64,000 nucleotides of DNA from Acetobacter vaccinii (GTDB lineage Bacteria > Pseudomonadota > Alphaproteobacteria > Acetobacterales > Acetobacteraceae). The stretch is taken from NCBI RefSeq assembly GCF_008365315.1, contig NZ_CP043506.1:2469001-2533000 (forward strand), given 5' to 3'. This document shows, one piece after another, positions 18,458 to 27,781 of this stretch. How positions within the stretch are numbered: the first letter of the stretch is position 1; each line of letters starts with the position of its first letter. The notes below the pieces were generated by a model. That model was given only the letters and a program-made list of their open reading frames with translations, was not told the DNA's origin and searched no databases. A program made the translations under genes and the position numbers.

Positions 18458-19186
18458 TTATTCGTGTGAAAAATGACTGTTAAGTGTAAAATGATAGCGC
18501 TCTGGTCGAATAAAAAATGTGGAATATTCGGCAGGCTGATTGTTCATGAAATAGGAAATACGTTCCATATGCAGGAGCGCTGTATTTTCTGCAATTTGCA
18601 GCAAATGCGCCAGTTCAACGCCAGCAGACTGCGCACCAAGGGTTACATGAACCCGATCTAGGGAGTGTCCTGAAAAGCGGTTGAGCAATGCGTATGTTGG
18701 TACAATATCTGCCTCGTCGCGCGAAATATCGGCAAGCTTTGCAGGTAAAAAGCTGCGCCCTACGGCGATTGGTTCTTCACCGATCAGGTGGAGTCTTTCC
18801 AGGAAAAGACACTCACCATCGTGCCCAAGCATTTTTCCGACTGGTTCGGGAGGCGTCTTAAGCTCGAAGGTCAACAAGCGCATCCGCGCATCAAAACCCT
18901 GCAGACGCAGCGACTCATGGAAACTACGCAGAGTGTCAAGTTCGTAACGCACTTCGCGCCCGATAAGATACGTCCCTTTCCCCTTGCGTTGTTCGATCAG
19001 ACCACTTTCAGCAAGTGCGTTCAACGCCAGTCTCACCGTTACCCGGCTGACTGAAAACCTCTCTCGAAGCTCTGCTTCGGAAGGAAGTTTTCCGGTGCGT
19101 TCAAACCGGCCTTCGGCAATCTCTTGACGCAGTTGCGTGGCGAGTTGGCGATAAAGAGGCGTGGCGTTTTCTCTGACAAGCTGCAT
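18458..19186 (-). CDS. GntR family regulator, HutC/UTRA subfamily
   Basis: 242 residues. The GntR winged helix is at about 10-75 (GKLPSEAELRERFSVSRVTVRLALNALAESGLIEQRKGKGTYL), followed by a UTRA effector domain (FLERLHLIGEEPIAVGRSFLP, LHMERISYFMNNQPAEYSTFFIRPERYHF). UTRA domains bind small organic effectors such as sugars, amino-acid derivatives or phosphonates. It faces the PHP/DUF3604-like gene and probably controls it. The stop region abuts an IS6 remnant, so any further original partners may be lost. Confidence 0.9.
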   Translation of the reverse strand: MQLVRENATPLYRQLATQLRQEIAEGRFERTGKLPSEAELRERFSVSRVTVRLALNALAESGLIEQRKGKGTYLIGREVRYELDTLRSFHESLRLQGFDARMRLLTFELKTPPEPVGKMLGHDGECLFLERLHLIGEEPIAVGRSFLPAKLADISRDEADIVPTYALLNRFSGHSLDRVHVTLGAQSAGVELAHLLQIAENTALLHMERISYFMNNQPAEYSTFFIRPERYHFTLNSHFSHE

Positions 19187-19268
19187 GTGGTTTTATAAAA
19201 TCCTTTTGATATAGGTCGTTATGAGATCTTTTGACGCGATGCAAACGTCAGATTGTCTTGGTCTTGCG

Positions 19269-19278
19269 ATACATGTAT
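19269..19278. promoter_or_regulatory. Candidate operator between HutC-type regulator and hydrolase
   Basis: ATACATGTAT is a perfect 10-bp palindrome in the 211-nt gap between the divergent genes, followed by a similar half-site CTGTAT. HutC-type GntR proteins favour GT-N-TA-N-AC-like centres, which this approximates only partly. Inference from position and symmetry. Confidence 0.4.
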
Positions 19279-19397
19279 TAGCCTGTATTATTGAGAGGTC
19301 ACAGTCAGTCATACTGGCGGAAAGCGAGCTTTCTCTTCGTAGGTCATTTCCCTCTTCGACGCGGGAAGACAATCTACGCCACCTGGAAGGGTCAAGC

Positions 19398-21764
19398 ATG
19401 GATAGCATTACACCTTTTGCCTCTGTCACGCCGACCATTCCTTCGGGCTTGAGCGACTATGTCCATTCCCTTCCGTTTCTCGGTCGTATTAGCCTGGACC
19501 GAAAGCAACTGTCTGCGGGGGAGTGGACAGAACTTGTGCTGACGTACGAAATTGGCGGCGTGGGGCTAGCCGATGGAGCGTGGCTTAAGCTGGCATTCAA
19601 ATTCTATTCGGACTGGGCTTTATTCCAGACATCAGATCCCCGAGCAGCGAATTATGTTTCCGCTGAGTATCATGCCACCGCTTTGCGACCTGGCCAAAGT
19701 CCGTCTACTGTTCAGGCACTCAAAGTGCGCTTCGATCAAAAAGGACATGAGCGTCCTTTCCAGAAAGCGGTGATCATCGACATTGTGGATGGTTATCTCA
19801 ATCCCGGCGACCGGATCATTATCCGCCTTGGTGATCGGCGGCAGGGTGGGGCCGGTACGCGGGTGCAAACTTTCGTTGAAAAGAATTTTCGCTTCCGGAT
19901 GTTCATTGATCCGCTAGGAAGTTCCAAATTTGCTGAGGTTCCTGGCGACTGCGTGCTGGACATCGTGCCTGCCGCCCCAGCGGCATTGGAGCTTATCGCA
20001 CCACGCTTTGTGGCTCCGCACCAAAGTTTCGGTGTGCGCCTGCGGATAGACGATGTATGGGGAAATACGGTTGAAAATCAGGAAGCAACCGGACGTTTGA
20101 TACTCACGGCGCCGAGCGGCAAAGAGTATGATCTCAAGGCTGACTTTGCCAGTTCCGGGTGGGCCATTGCCCTCGTGAAGGACGTGCAACTGGACGAAGC
20201 AGGTGAATGGCTGTTCAGAGCCAGTCTGGATGATACCTCGATTGTCTCGGTTGCCACTTATGTCACTGTCGAAGCAAAGGAAAATGACCTAAGCGTCTTC
20301 TATGCTGATCTGCATGTCCATTCACAAGATACGGTCGGCACCAACGACACTTACTATAACCTCAGTTATGGAAAGGATGTGGCAGGACTGGACGTACTTG
20401 GCTATACAGTGAACGACTTCAATGTTACCGAAGAAAAATGGGATGAAGCAGTTGGGATTATTTCCCGTTTAAATCAGCCAGGACAGTTTGTCTGTTACCC
20501 GGGAACCGAATGGTGCGGCAACTCCGCTGCTGGCGGGGACCGTAATGTTGTGTTTTTGCGCGACGGCAAGCCGCGATTTCCGTTCGATGCGGCTGGGAAT
20601 TCGGTAAGGTCTTTCGAGTGGAATGAATTCACTGCAGGTGCCATAAAACCGGGGACATGGCCGGTTGATCAGCTATGGGCCGCCTACGCGGACGATCCGG
20701 AAGGTCATCTCATGATTCCGCACGTGGGTGGCCGACGTTGCATTTTTGACTGGTATCATCCCGACTTGGAGCGATTGACGGAAATCACTTCTGCATGGGG
20801 ACAATTCCACTGGAATTATATTGATGCACTGGCGCGCGGGTACCGTGTTGGCGCATCCGCAGCCAGCGACGAACATCAGGGCCGTTGCGGCGGCGGTGCA
20901 CCAGCGACCGCTGTGTTTGGCTCTCGTGGTGGTTTGACCGGTGTTCTGGCGGAGAGGCTAGATCGTGCAAGCATCGGCGGCGCACTACGAGCACGCCGGA
21001 CCTTTGCCACAACCGGTGAACGCAGCTTTGCTTCCTTGCGTCAGGGAAAGGTATGGATGGGAGAAGAGGCCCAGGCCGATCTCAATGTCCCGCTCAGCTA
21101 CCGTTTGCTTGGAACAGCAGGGTGGGAAGAAGTCAGCCTCTTTGACGCTAACCGTTGCATCTGGCAGCGTAACTTGCATGCCGAACTCGGGCTCTCATCG
21201 CGACAGATCCGTATTCGAATTGGGGGCGCACGCATTAAAGACCGCTATCGTGCGGCCTATTGGCGCGGTACTATCGAGATTACCGGTGCCGCTATCTTGG
21301 ATGTCGGAACCGTTGGTTTCGACCATCCCGAGCAAACCGCTTGGCGCGAGAGTGCGACGACTGTTTGCTTCACTACCGCCACCCATGGCGATACAGATGC
21401 TATTGAACTGACACTTTCCGCGCTTGAAGGCGCTCGTATTAGAGTCAGCACAGATCTGTTTGGTTATACCAAGGTTGGGGATTCACTACAGCCTCCAGTT
21501 CATACTGCCTGCCCCAAGGCCAGCCTTGAAATATCGGGCCAGGATCTGCTTACGAAAAGCGAGGTCGTTCTTGATATTCCTGGAGTGGAGCTTCGGCTTG
21601 CTGTCGAACGTATCACCGAAAGTGCGCTTCCCCGCGATATCGCGGGGGACATAGATTGGAACTGCTTGAGCCTGCCTTCATGTCCCGTGCATGCGTTGTT
21701 TCTTACAGCGCGACAGCGTGATCAGTCACGTGTGTGGACGTCGCCTCTATTTCTTGCGGTGTAA
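19398..21764 (+). CDS. PHP-like metallohydrolase, DUF3604-type
   Basis: 788 residues from ATG 19398, chosen because GGAAGGG lies eight nt upstream; the frame extends 59 codons further without support. Residues 1-295 look like beta-sandwich domains. The central part has a PHP-like metal site: DLHVH (H306, H308), PGTEW (E371), HVGG (H442) and SDEH (D491, H493). A C-terminal beta-rich part follows. PHP and DUF3604 proteins are metal-dependent hydrolases (phosphoesterases among them). No signal peptide is visible. The substrate is unknown; a divergent UTRA regulator suggests an inducible catabolic role. No transporter remains nearby. Confidence 0.7.
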   Translation: MDSITPFASVTPTIPSGLSDYVHSLPFLGRISLDRKQLSAGEWTELVLTYEIGGVGLADGAWLKLAFKFYSDWALFQTSDPRAANYVSAEYHATALRPGQSPSTVQALKVRFDQKGHERPFQKAVIIDIVDGYLNPGDRIIIRLGDRRQGGAGTRVQTFVEKNFRFRMFIDPLGSSKFAEVPGDCVLDIVPAAPAALELIAPRFVAPHQSFGVRLRIDDVWGNTVENQEATGRLILTAPSGKEYDLKADFASSGWAIALVKDVQLDEAGEWLFRASLDDTSIVSVATYVTVEAKENDLSVFYADLHVHSQDTVGTNDTYYNLSYGKDVAGLDVLGYTVNDFNVTEEKWDEAVGIISRLNQPGQFVCYPGTEWCGNSAAGGDRNVVFLRDGKPRFPFDAAGNSVRSFEWNEFTAGAIKPGTWPVDQLWAAYADDPEGHLMIPHVGGRRCIFDWYHPDLERLTEITSAWGQFHWNYIDALARGYRVGASAASDEHQGRCGGGAPATAVFGSRGGLTGVLAERLDRASIGGALRARRTFATTGERSFASLRQGKVWMGEEAQADLNVPLSYRLLGTAGWEEVSLFDANRCIWQRNLHAELGLSSRQIRIRIGGARIKDRYRAAYWRGTIEITGAAILDVGTVGFDHPEQTAWRESATTVCFTTATHGDTDAIELTLSALEGARIRVSTDLFGYTKVGDSLQPPVHTACPKASLEISGQDLLTKSEVVLDIPGVELRLAVERITESALPRDIAGDIDWNCLSLPSCPVHALFLTARQRDQSRVWTSPLFLAV

Positions 21765-21829
21765 AACTACGTTTCGTAGCATGATCTTTCAGCATCGACG
21801 GATACACAATGGCCGTTTCCGCCGATGCC

Positions 21830-22330
21830 GTCACGTTAACGCTGTTGACTTGAGCGACGTCAATGTGGCCGGATTTTCAGGCTGCAAGAATAGCTGCGGC
21901 GTTCCATTGGGCGAATGCCCAGAGACGGTGGACGTGGTGGGAGATTTCGGTCCTGATGTGATTGGAGGGAACAAAGAGGTTTCGGATAGCGGGGAAGACG
22001 CAGACGAAGCGTTGATATCCTCCCGGCGATCAAAACTTCTGCATGATCCGTTCACGTTTTCGCAGGGGCAGGTGGCTGTTTTCGGCGCTATTGTTCCGTC
22101 CCTTATGAGACAGGTACCGGACACGCAGTCAGGGCTTTCTTCTGGCCGCCCCATAAGATTTCAGCTTGTCCGTGATCATCCGTTTTGGGCGGATACCTTA
22201 TTGTTTCAGAAGTCTGGTCAGCAGGCGCTTTGCCGCTTTCGTATTGCGATGAGCCTGAAGGATATCGCCGAGGACGTAGCCATCTTGGTCAACGGCTCGC
22301 TAAAGCCCGTGGGGCCGACTATTTGTAGTT
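21830..22330 (-). pseudogene. IS6-family transposase remnant, minus strand
   Basis: Read on the minus strand in more than one frame: an AVDQDGY-like block (about 22290), HRNTKAAKRLLTRLLKQ-like block, then ITDKLKSYGAARRK, a stop, HKGRNNSAENSHLPLRKRERIMQKF, and FPAIRNLFVPS. These are consecutive IS6 transposase blocks up to the C-terminus. It ends at the inverted end sequence GTCACGTTAA (21830-21839), shared with the other IS6-like remnants. Confidence 0.75.
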
Positions 22331-22675
22331 CACAGATGCCTTGCTCATCTCCATCAATGAACATGACATCACTCAGAGGACGTTTTTGTAAGTGTCGGTA
22401 TTGGGCAGTCACAGGAGTTTGCCAAAATTATTTGCAATGAGTGTGTTAACTTCGATATCAAGACTTTCAACGTAAATGGTCATAAAAAAGAATATTTTCC
22501 AAATTTATAGATATATCGTTGGCAGTGATTCCTCGACTGACAGGAGGTTCAAATGGTTTGAAGAGCAGGGAGGATATTATCCCTTCAGAAGAGATAATTC
22601 GTTTTTTATTCTAAAATAAACATGTATATTTTGTTTTTCGATGTAAATGCGCCAGACCTGTGAGATAATTTCCCG
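22331..22675. other. AT-rich intergenic region without gene
   Basis: No supportable coding frame. It becomes AT-rich after 22440 and carries small imperfect hairpins such as GGGAGGATATTATCCC (about 22569-22584). It holds the downstream side of the LysR gene and the debris of the IS6 remnant. Confidence 0.4.
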
Positions 22676-23575
22676 TCAAAGGTCTAATATTTTCCTTAAT
22701 TCTTCAAACTCTTGCCTAAGAAGAGTGATAACACTCCTCACTTTTGGTAGATCCACTAAACGCTTGTGACAGATTATTGCGAGCGGTGGGCTAAATGCCG
22801 GTGAAGCCTTGAGATCGAGTTCTACCAGTTCGCTCGAGTGCTTAAGCCTATGGAGAGTTTTCAAAAGAACCATTGCGCCAACTCCGGCCTGGCAGGCAGC
22901 GACCTGAACGCTGTAGTCGTCAGATGTAAAGATTGGCCGGAATTCCGGTATCTTAGCGGCCAGTTCCGGATTGGGACTCAGCATCTCATGTTCATCGGCC
23001 CATGCAATCCAATCCAAGTCATAAAAATCGTATTTCTCTGGAAGGTTTTGCGCATATTCCCTGCTTGCATATACGCCTGTGGGAATCCTGATTTCGTCGA
23101 GGATAATCAGATCAGGATCGTCATAAGACGTCTTCCTGAGCCTCAGTGCGATATCGACTTCTCCACGTGAAAGATTCAAGCGTTTCATTCCGGAGATAAC
23201 TTTAAGAGTAATCTGCGGATGTTTTCTCTTAAGCGTCTCTGCAAACGGCGCAAGAAAATCGAAGGCGAACGACGGTGCAGCAGAGATACTGACAACACCG
23301 CTGACTGGAGAGGTCTTCGTATCGAGTGACAGATTGGCTTCTGCTGCCCACTGTGCCATGCCCTGCGCAGCGGGCAGCAGCCTCTTTCCCGTGTTTGTGA
23401 GAGAAATGCCATGGTTGCTCCGGACGAAGAGTGTTTCACCAAGCATATACTCCAGATCTGCTATTTTCCGGCTCAATGTGGGTTGGCTCACCTTGAGGTA
23501 GCGTGCAGCCTTGCTCATGCTGCCAGACTCACAGATTGCGAGAAAAAGCCGGATATCATCCCATTGAAGTTCCAT
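22676..23575 (-). CDS. LysR family regulator
   Basis: 299 residues from ATG 23575 (MELQWDDIRLF); an ATG five codons earlier is possible. The helix-turn-helix ESGSMSKAARYLKVSQPTLSRKIADLEYMLGETLF is followed by an effector domain (VSGVVSISAAPSFAFDFLAPF, GEVDIALRLR). Divergent from an SDR gene and likely its regulator. The 174-nt gap contains AT-rich, partly palindromic sequence (CCATATATAGATGGCCATATAGG) that may be its binding region. Confidence 0.88.
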   Translation of the reverse strand: MELQWDDIRLFLAICESGSMSKAARYLKVSQPTLSRKIADLEYMLGETLFVRSNHGISLTNTGKRLLPAAQGMAQWAAEANLSLDTKTSPVSGVVSISAAPSFAFDFLAPFAETLKRKHPQITLKVISGMKRLNLSRGEVDIALRLRKTSYDDPDLIILDEIRIPTGVYASREYAQNLPEKYDFYDLDWIAWADEHEMLSPNPELAAKIPEFRPIFTSDDYSVQVAACQAGVGAMVLLKTLHRLKHSSELVELDLKASPAFSPPLAIICHKRLVDLPKVRSVITLLRQEFEELRKILDL

Positions 23576-23749
23576 CTCATTCCTGAGCATTTTTGTGTTT
23601 TGTTATCCATATATAGATGGCCATATAGGAAAATATGGAATTGCTATTCTATTTTGTAGCGGTCAAAAAAATCAAGCTATTCAAATAGCCCCTTCCAGAG
23701 GCAGTCCAGCCAGTGTCGGCAAGGGTTATTCCAGATGCAGGAGGCGAAG

Positions 23750-24499
23750 ATGGGTAAGTTGGATGGAAAAATTGCCGTCATCACTGGTGGTAGTGATGGG
23801 ATAGGATTTGCGACTGCCAAACTATTCGTACGTGAAGGCGCCAGGATCGTTATCACTGGACGTGACCCCGCAAGGCTTGAGACCGCAGTGCAGGCCATCG
23901 GAAACGTTGCTGACGCGATCTGCTGCGACATTTCAAAGATGGCGGATATCCAAGGCCTTCGCGACTTTGTCGAGAGCAGGTACGGACACGTTGACATCAT
24001 TTTCGCGAACGCCGGTGCAGCACGCCCTAACATGTTTGAATATATGTCGGAGGAAGAATTCGACTTCACACTTGCCTGCACATTCAAGGGAACCTATTTC
24101 ACAGTCCAGAAGCTTCTTCCACTTATGACGTCTGGCGGTTCGATTATCCTCAACACTTCCACCCTTAATACAAAAGGCATGCCTTACGTAAGCGTCTATT
24201 CAGCTGGCAAAGCGGCTATTCGCTCGTTGGCACGGTCGCTTACAGCCGAACTCGTTGACAGAGACATCCGGGTGAATGCCATGGCACCGGGCTATATTGA
24301 TACCAACCAGGCACAAAAATCCGGTGTAAGCGAGGAGATGCTCCAGCAGACGACGGCTAAGGTACATGCGCAAATTCCGATGCGCCGGAGTGGCAAGGTC
24401 GAGGAAGTTGCAAAAGCCGTACTGTTTCTGGCCTGTGATGACTCCTCCTATCTTACTGGGAGCGAACTCTGTGTCGATGGTGGCTGGAACCAAGTGTAA
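23750..24499 (+). CDS. Short-chain dehydrogenase/reductase
   Basis: 249 residues. ATG 23750 is preferred over the ATG 15 nt upstream because AGGAGG (23739-23744) is ideally placed before it. TGGSDGIG is the cofactor loop, NAG the structural motif; S (ILNTST) and YSAGK provide the catalytic Ser-Tyr-Lys, and CVDGGW is the usual C-terminal strand. ITGRD after beta-2 suggests NADP preference. Classical SDR oxidoreductase, substrate unknown, probably under the divergent LysR protein. Confidence 0.9.
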   Translation: MGKLDGKIAVITGGSDGIGFATAKLFVREGARIVITGRDPARLETAVQAIGNVADAICCDISKMADIQGLRDFVESRYGHVDIIFANAGAARPNMFEYMSEEEFDFTLACTFKGTYFTVQKLLPLMTSGGSIILNTSTLNTKGMPYVSVYSAGKAAIRSLARSLTAELVDRDIRVNAMAPGYIDTNQAQKSGVSEEMLQQTTAKVHAQIPMRRSGKVEEVAKAVLFLACDDSSYLTGSELCVDGGWNQV

Positions 24500-24511
24500 T
24501 CCTTTTTAATT

Positions 24512-24910
24512 CTGCCAACAGCTCTGTTGCACAAATGATCTTGGCGGAATTCACAGCGTGTATCCAGGGTGGTAGCTGATTGTAATGAATAAGCCGCCAT
24601 CCAGACCTGTCTTGCGATGAAAATTTTGGTTGGCATGCCGCAGCACAGCCCGGAGATCGTGAACAACAGCCTCGAAACATCCCACTTCCATCCAGCGCCG
24701 GGCCTGCTGGTAAGCCGCAGTCCACGGCGGAAGATCGTTCGGCATCGCCCGCCAGGCAATGCCGTAACGGATCATATACCGAAGACAGTTGAAGAGTTCC
24801 CGCAGATCATGGTGGCGTTGTTGCGCGTCCTCCGTCATCAGAAGAAGATACGGAACAATCAGAGATTACTCTTCATCGCTGATATCAGACGGATATGGTT
24901 TGTGTGCAAT
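24512..24910 (-). pseudogene. IS5-family transposase N-terminal remnant
   Basis: On the minus strand: HKPYPSDISDEE, then TAA where Trp is expected, SLIVPYLLLMTEDAQQRHHDLRELFNCLRYMIRYGIAWRAMPNDLPPWTAAYQQARRW, FEAVVHDLRAVLRHA. This is the front third of an IS5-type transposase with a nonsense codon and no catalytic core. It lies just downstream of mdcH and may have trimmed the end of the mdc locus. Confidence 0.7.
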
Positions 24911-24960
24911 ATTCATCCAGATGTTCTGCAACACTCACGCCAGAAAGCACATAACACCCT

Positions 24961-25896
24961 CTAACCATGGTGCGTCAGCCAGTGAATGAGGCCGTCCAGC
25001 GTGTGAAAATCATCCGCGCTGCGTGTTGGGATGCTGGCGAGGCTGGCATGCGCCATGCGCGACAATGCACAGCCCGGGCCTGTTTCGAGAATGGCGCTTA
25101 CAGTGCTTTCCGCACAAGCCTCAAGGCAGGCGTTCCAGTGCACTGTCATGCCGACCTGCTTTGCCAGCCGGTCACATCCATCGATCATATCAAAAACGGG
25201 TTCGCCATCGAGGCCACTGATAAGACGTCGTCCGCAGGCAGGGCGGGACGGCCTAAGAGCCGTCAGTGCTTCGCGCAGTGGTACCACCGCGCTCTGAAGC
25301 AACGGCGTATGAGATGGAACGGCCACAGGGAGACGCCGGGCCGTGGTGGCACCAGCTTCCAGAGCCAGGAGAATGGCGGCGTCTAGCGCGGCGTGGAGGC
25401 CTCCGATGACGGCAGATTCAGGCCCGTTGGCAATGGCGATCGTCGTACCCGTCTTGTGGAGAATGGGGTCTAGGCGTGCCATCGGTAGTCCCGCAATCCC
25501 GGCGAGCCCTGCATCGGGAGGGCTGGCAGTGTTCATGAGGTCTGCCCGACGGGCTGCCAGAGTCAGCACCTGTTCGGGTGACAGGCATCCGGCAATGCCC
25601 CAGGCAGCCAACTCGCCCACGCTGTACCCTGCACAAAGCAGTGTCTGGCCATCGAGCGTAGGCGCAAGGGTTGCATGCAAAGCAAGGGCCTGCGTGCAGC
25701 ACAATATCTGTCCAGCCCGATTGCTGAACAGTGCAGTCTCGGAGGCTGTTTTCACAAAATCACGGGGATCAGCGCCAAGCAGAGGGGTTGCTGCCTCGAA
25801 AATCGTGTCGGCCTCTGAACGATCAGCCAGAAGATCGAACATGGTGGCATGCTGTCCACCCTGTCCGGAGCAGAGAATGGCGAGTGCGCCTGTCAT
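24961..25896 (-). CDS. mdcH: Malonate decarboxylase subunit epsilon (malonyl transferase)
   Basis: 311 residues. ILCSGQGGQ at the front and GYSVGELAAWG (nucleophile Ser in GxSxG) are malonyl-CoA:ACP transacylase motifs; AVPSHTPLLQSA holds the catalytic His. It loads malonyl from malonyl-CoA onto the acyl-carrier subunit MdcC to prime malonate decarboxylase. Last gene of the mdc operon, 30 nt after mdcF, with an IS5 remnant right behind it. Confidence 0.88.
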   Translation of the reverse strand: MTGALAILCSGQGGQHATMFDLLADRSEADTIFEAATPLLGADPRDFVKTASETALFSNRAGQILCCTQALALHATLAPTLDGQTLLCAGYSVGELAAWGIAGCLSPEQVLTLAARRADLMNTASPPDAGLAGIAGLPMARLDPILHKTGTTIAIANGPESAVIGGLHAALDAAILLALEAGATTARRLPVAVPSHTPLLQSAVVPLREALTALRPSRPACGRRLISGLDGEPVFDMIDGCDRLAKQVGMTVHWNACLEACAESTVSAILETGPGCALSRMAHASLASIPTRSADDFHTLDGLIHWLTHHG

Positions 25897-25926
25897 GAGA
25901 TGCGTCCTCGTCTCACAGCCGTTGTG

Positions 25927-26877
25927 TCAGGATGCGGCCGGAGCGGCGGTTAGGGAGAGAGCAATCGTTAAGGTCACAAGACTGAGCACGGTGCTGACGA
26001 CCATGATAGATCCAGCGTCCTGACTGTCTGCCTTGTAGCGGAGCGCGAAGAGCAGGCCAAAGAAACCGGCGGGAAGGGCCATGAGCAGGATGACAGCATG
26101 AGCCATCTGTGTAGGCATCGGGATCAGCCAGATAAGCGGCAGAGCGATCAGGGGCTGAATGATATTGCATAAGATGCTGAGGAAGATAATGCGCGGGGAG
26201 AGAGATACTTTCTGCGCGCTCAGGATCAGGCCGGTAACAAACAGTGCCACGCCTGCAGTCGCCTGTCCCAGCAAGTCGAAGGAACGCAGCACAAAGACCG
26301 GCAGCGTGATCCCGATCAGCGCGATGGCGACGCCGAGGAACGGGGCAATCACCAGTGGCTTGAGCATCGAGCGCCCGATGGAGGTGAACAGCAATGCAAC
26401 GCCGCTTGTCTTGCCGCCATCCTTCTCTGCTTCGAGAAAAGCAAGCGTGAGAGGAGACATCACGATGGCACCGGAGACAATCGCTGTGGTGATATAGAGT
26501 TTGCCCGTTGCACCGAAAACGGCAGCCGCCAGCGGGATACCGGCTGCGGCATAATTCGGCAGCGCTGTGCTGAGCGCGATGACGGCGGAGACAGCCGAGG
26601 AAAATCCGGAAACAAAGCGCGCCATTACCCAGACAAAGGCAAAGACGATCAACATGCCCAGTAGCAAAACCAGCAGAAGTGGCCACTGCTCAGCCAGCAC
26701 GGTGCGCGAGGCCCGTGCTGTTGTCGCGAAGAGGGCGGCTGGGAGGGCGAATTCCATGGTTAGAACGTTCAGGCTTGCAACGTTCCGATTGTCGATCTTG
26801 CCGCGTTTACCGGCGTAATATCCCGCAATCATCACCGCAAAGATCGGGACGAGAGAAATCAGAAGAATTTGCGCCAT
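25927..26877 (-). CDS. mdcF: AEC-family malonate transporter
   Basis: 316 residues with about ten hydrophobic segments, typical of the auxin efflux carrier family. The front LISLVPIFAVMIAGYYAGKRGKID and later FALPAALFATTARA and ALPNYAAAGIPLA match that family. Its place between mdcB and mdcH indicates malonate uptake. The start overlaps the mdcB reading frame by 71 nt. Confidence 0.88.
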   Translation of the reverse strand: MAQILLISLVPIFAVMIAGYYAGKRGKIDNRNVASLNVLTMEFALPAALFATTARASRTVLAEQWPLLLVLLLGMLIVFAFVWVMARFVSGFSSAVSAVIALSTALPNYAAAGIPLAAAVFGATGKLYITTAIVSGAIVMSPLTLAFLEAEKDGGKTSGVALLFTSIGRSMLKPLVIAPFLGVAIALIGITLPVFVLRSFDLLGQATAGVALFVTGLILSAQKVSLSPRIIFLSILCNIIQPLIALPLIWLIPMPTQMAHAVILLMALPAGFFGLLFALRYKADSQDAGSIMVVSTVLSLVTLTIALSLTAAPAAS

Positions 26878-27781
26878 TGTCCAATTCCTGAATATTTATC
26901 CTATCAGCGATCCGGTGGGCCTCTTGCTGGGGCGGTGCTGGATCAAGCCGATCAAGAAACAATGACAGCGCCAGGCCATCGGCCGCGCCGCCTGGGGATA
27001 AGCGGTGTTTGACGAAATCGCTGTGGATGACGGCCGCCTCTTGGCGCCATGCCTCCTGCCCAACGCCGCCATTTTCCAGAAAATGACGGGCATGACGCTG
27101 GGCAAAGCGCAGGCCTTTCCACCCACCGCGGTAGAGAAGATTGGTGTCGATCAATGTGGCGATGAGTGCCATGCAGCACTGCACTCGCGCGGCCTCGGGA
27201 TCACCCGGCCGCAGAGCACGGCCTTGCCGGAGCGCGGAAACGCCCACAGTGCGAATGGTAGGAAAACCCCAACCTGCCTCAATTCTGGCTCCGCCCGCCC
27301 CATGCAGGCGACGCATCCGACCGCCATGTGTTGCCTCTTCGGGAGGTGTCGCCAGAATCTCCGTACCCCAGTGCTGCCGGAGAATATCGGAGCAGGCAGA
27401 GGGAACGCCCAATGTCGCGCGGCGGCCTGCCGCAGCGCTGGCGAGGCCAAGTGCCCAGATTGCGCCCCGATGGGTATTGATCCCACCCGTAGCATCCATC
27501 ATGGCCCGCTCGGCAGCAAGACCAATTTCGCGCAGGCGAGACAGGGGTGCGCTGATCGATCCGGCTTCATAAAGCTGCGCGAAAAAAGGTGTGATGGCGT
27601 GGGCGCTGGAGACGAACTGTGCGATCGTCATATCGGTGTGGCTGCCTTGGTCGATATGACTGACGAGCCCGGGTTTCGGCCATGTTTGCACCTCGGCGAG
27701 CAGGCAGGCTCTGGCGAGCCATGCAATCCGTCGGGCGCTCTCGGGGGAGGGGGCGGTCTGAAAGGCGAAGCGCTTCGTCAT
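26807..27781 (-). CDS. mdcB: Triphosphoribosyl-dephospho-CoA synthase
   Basis: 324 residues from ATG 27781, overlapping the mdcG stop by 4 nt; the frame runs upstream to 27895 without support. ACLLAEVQTWPKPGLVSHIDQGSHTDM and ATGGINTHRGAIWALGLA are CitG/MdcB hallmarks. Makes the 2'-(5''-triphosphoribosyl)-3'-dephospho-CoA precursor of the MdcC prosthetic group. The C-terminal about 25 residues run into mdcF with no family likeness, suggesting the original stop was lost. Confidence 0.88.
   Translation of the reverse strand: MTKRFAFQTAPSPESARRIAWLARACLLAEVQTWPKPGLVSHIDQGSHTDMTIAQFVSSAHAITPFFAQLYEAGSISAPLSRLREIGLAAERAMMDATGGINTHRGAIWALGLASAAAGRRATLGVPSACSDILRQHWGTEILATPPEEATHGGRMRRLHGAGGARIEAGWGFPTIRTVGVSALRQGRALRPGDPEAARVQCCMALIATLIDTNLLYRGGWKGLRFAQRHARHFLENGGVGQEAWRQEAAVIHSDFVKHRLSPGGAADGLALSLFLDRLDPAPPQQEAHRIADRINIQELDNGANSSDFSRPDLCGDDCGILRR

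Noticed and set aside
25343..26023. 226-codon plus-strand frame across mdcH and the mdcF end
   Set aside because: It is the antisense shadow of two well-supported mdc genes in GC-rich DNA and has no family motif or ribosome-binding site.
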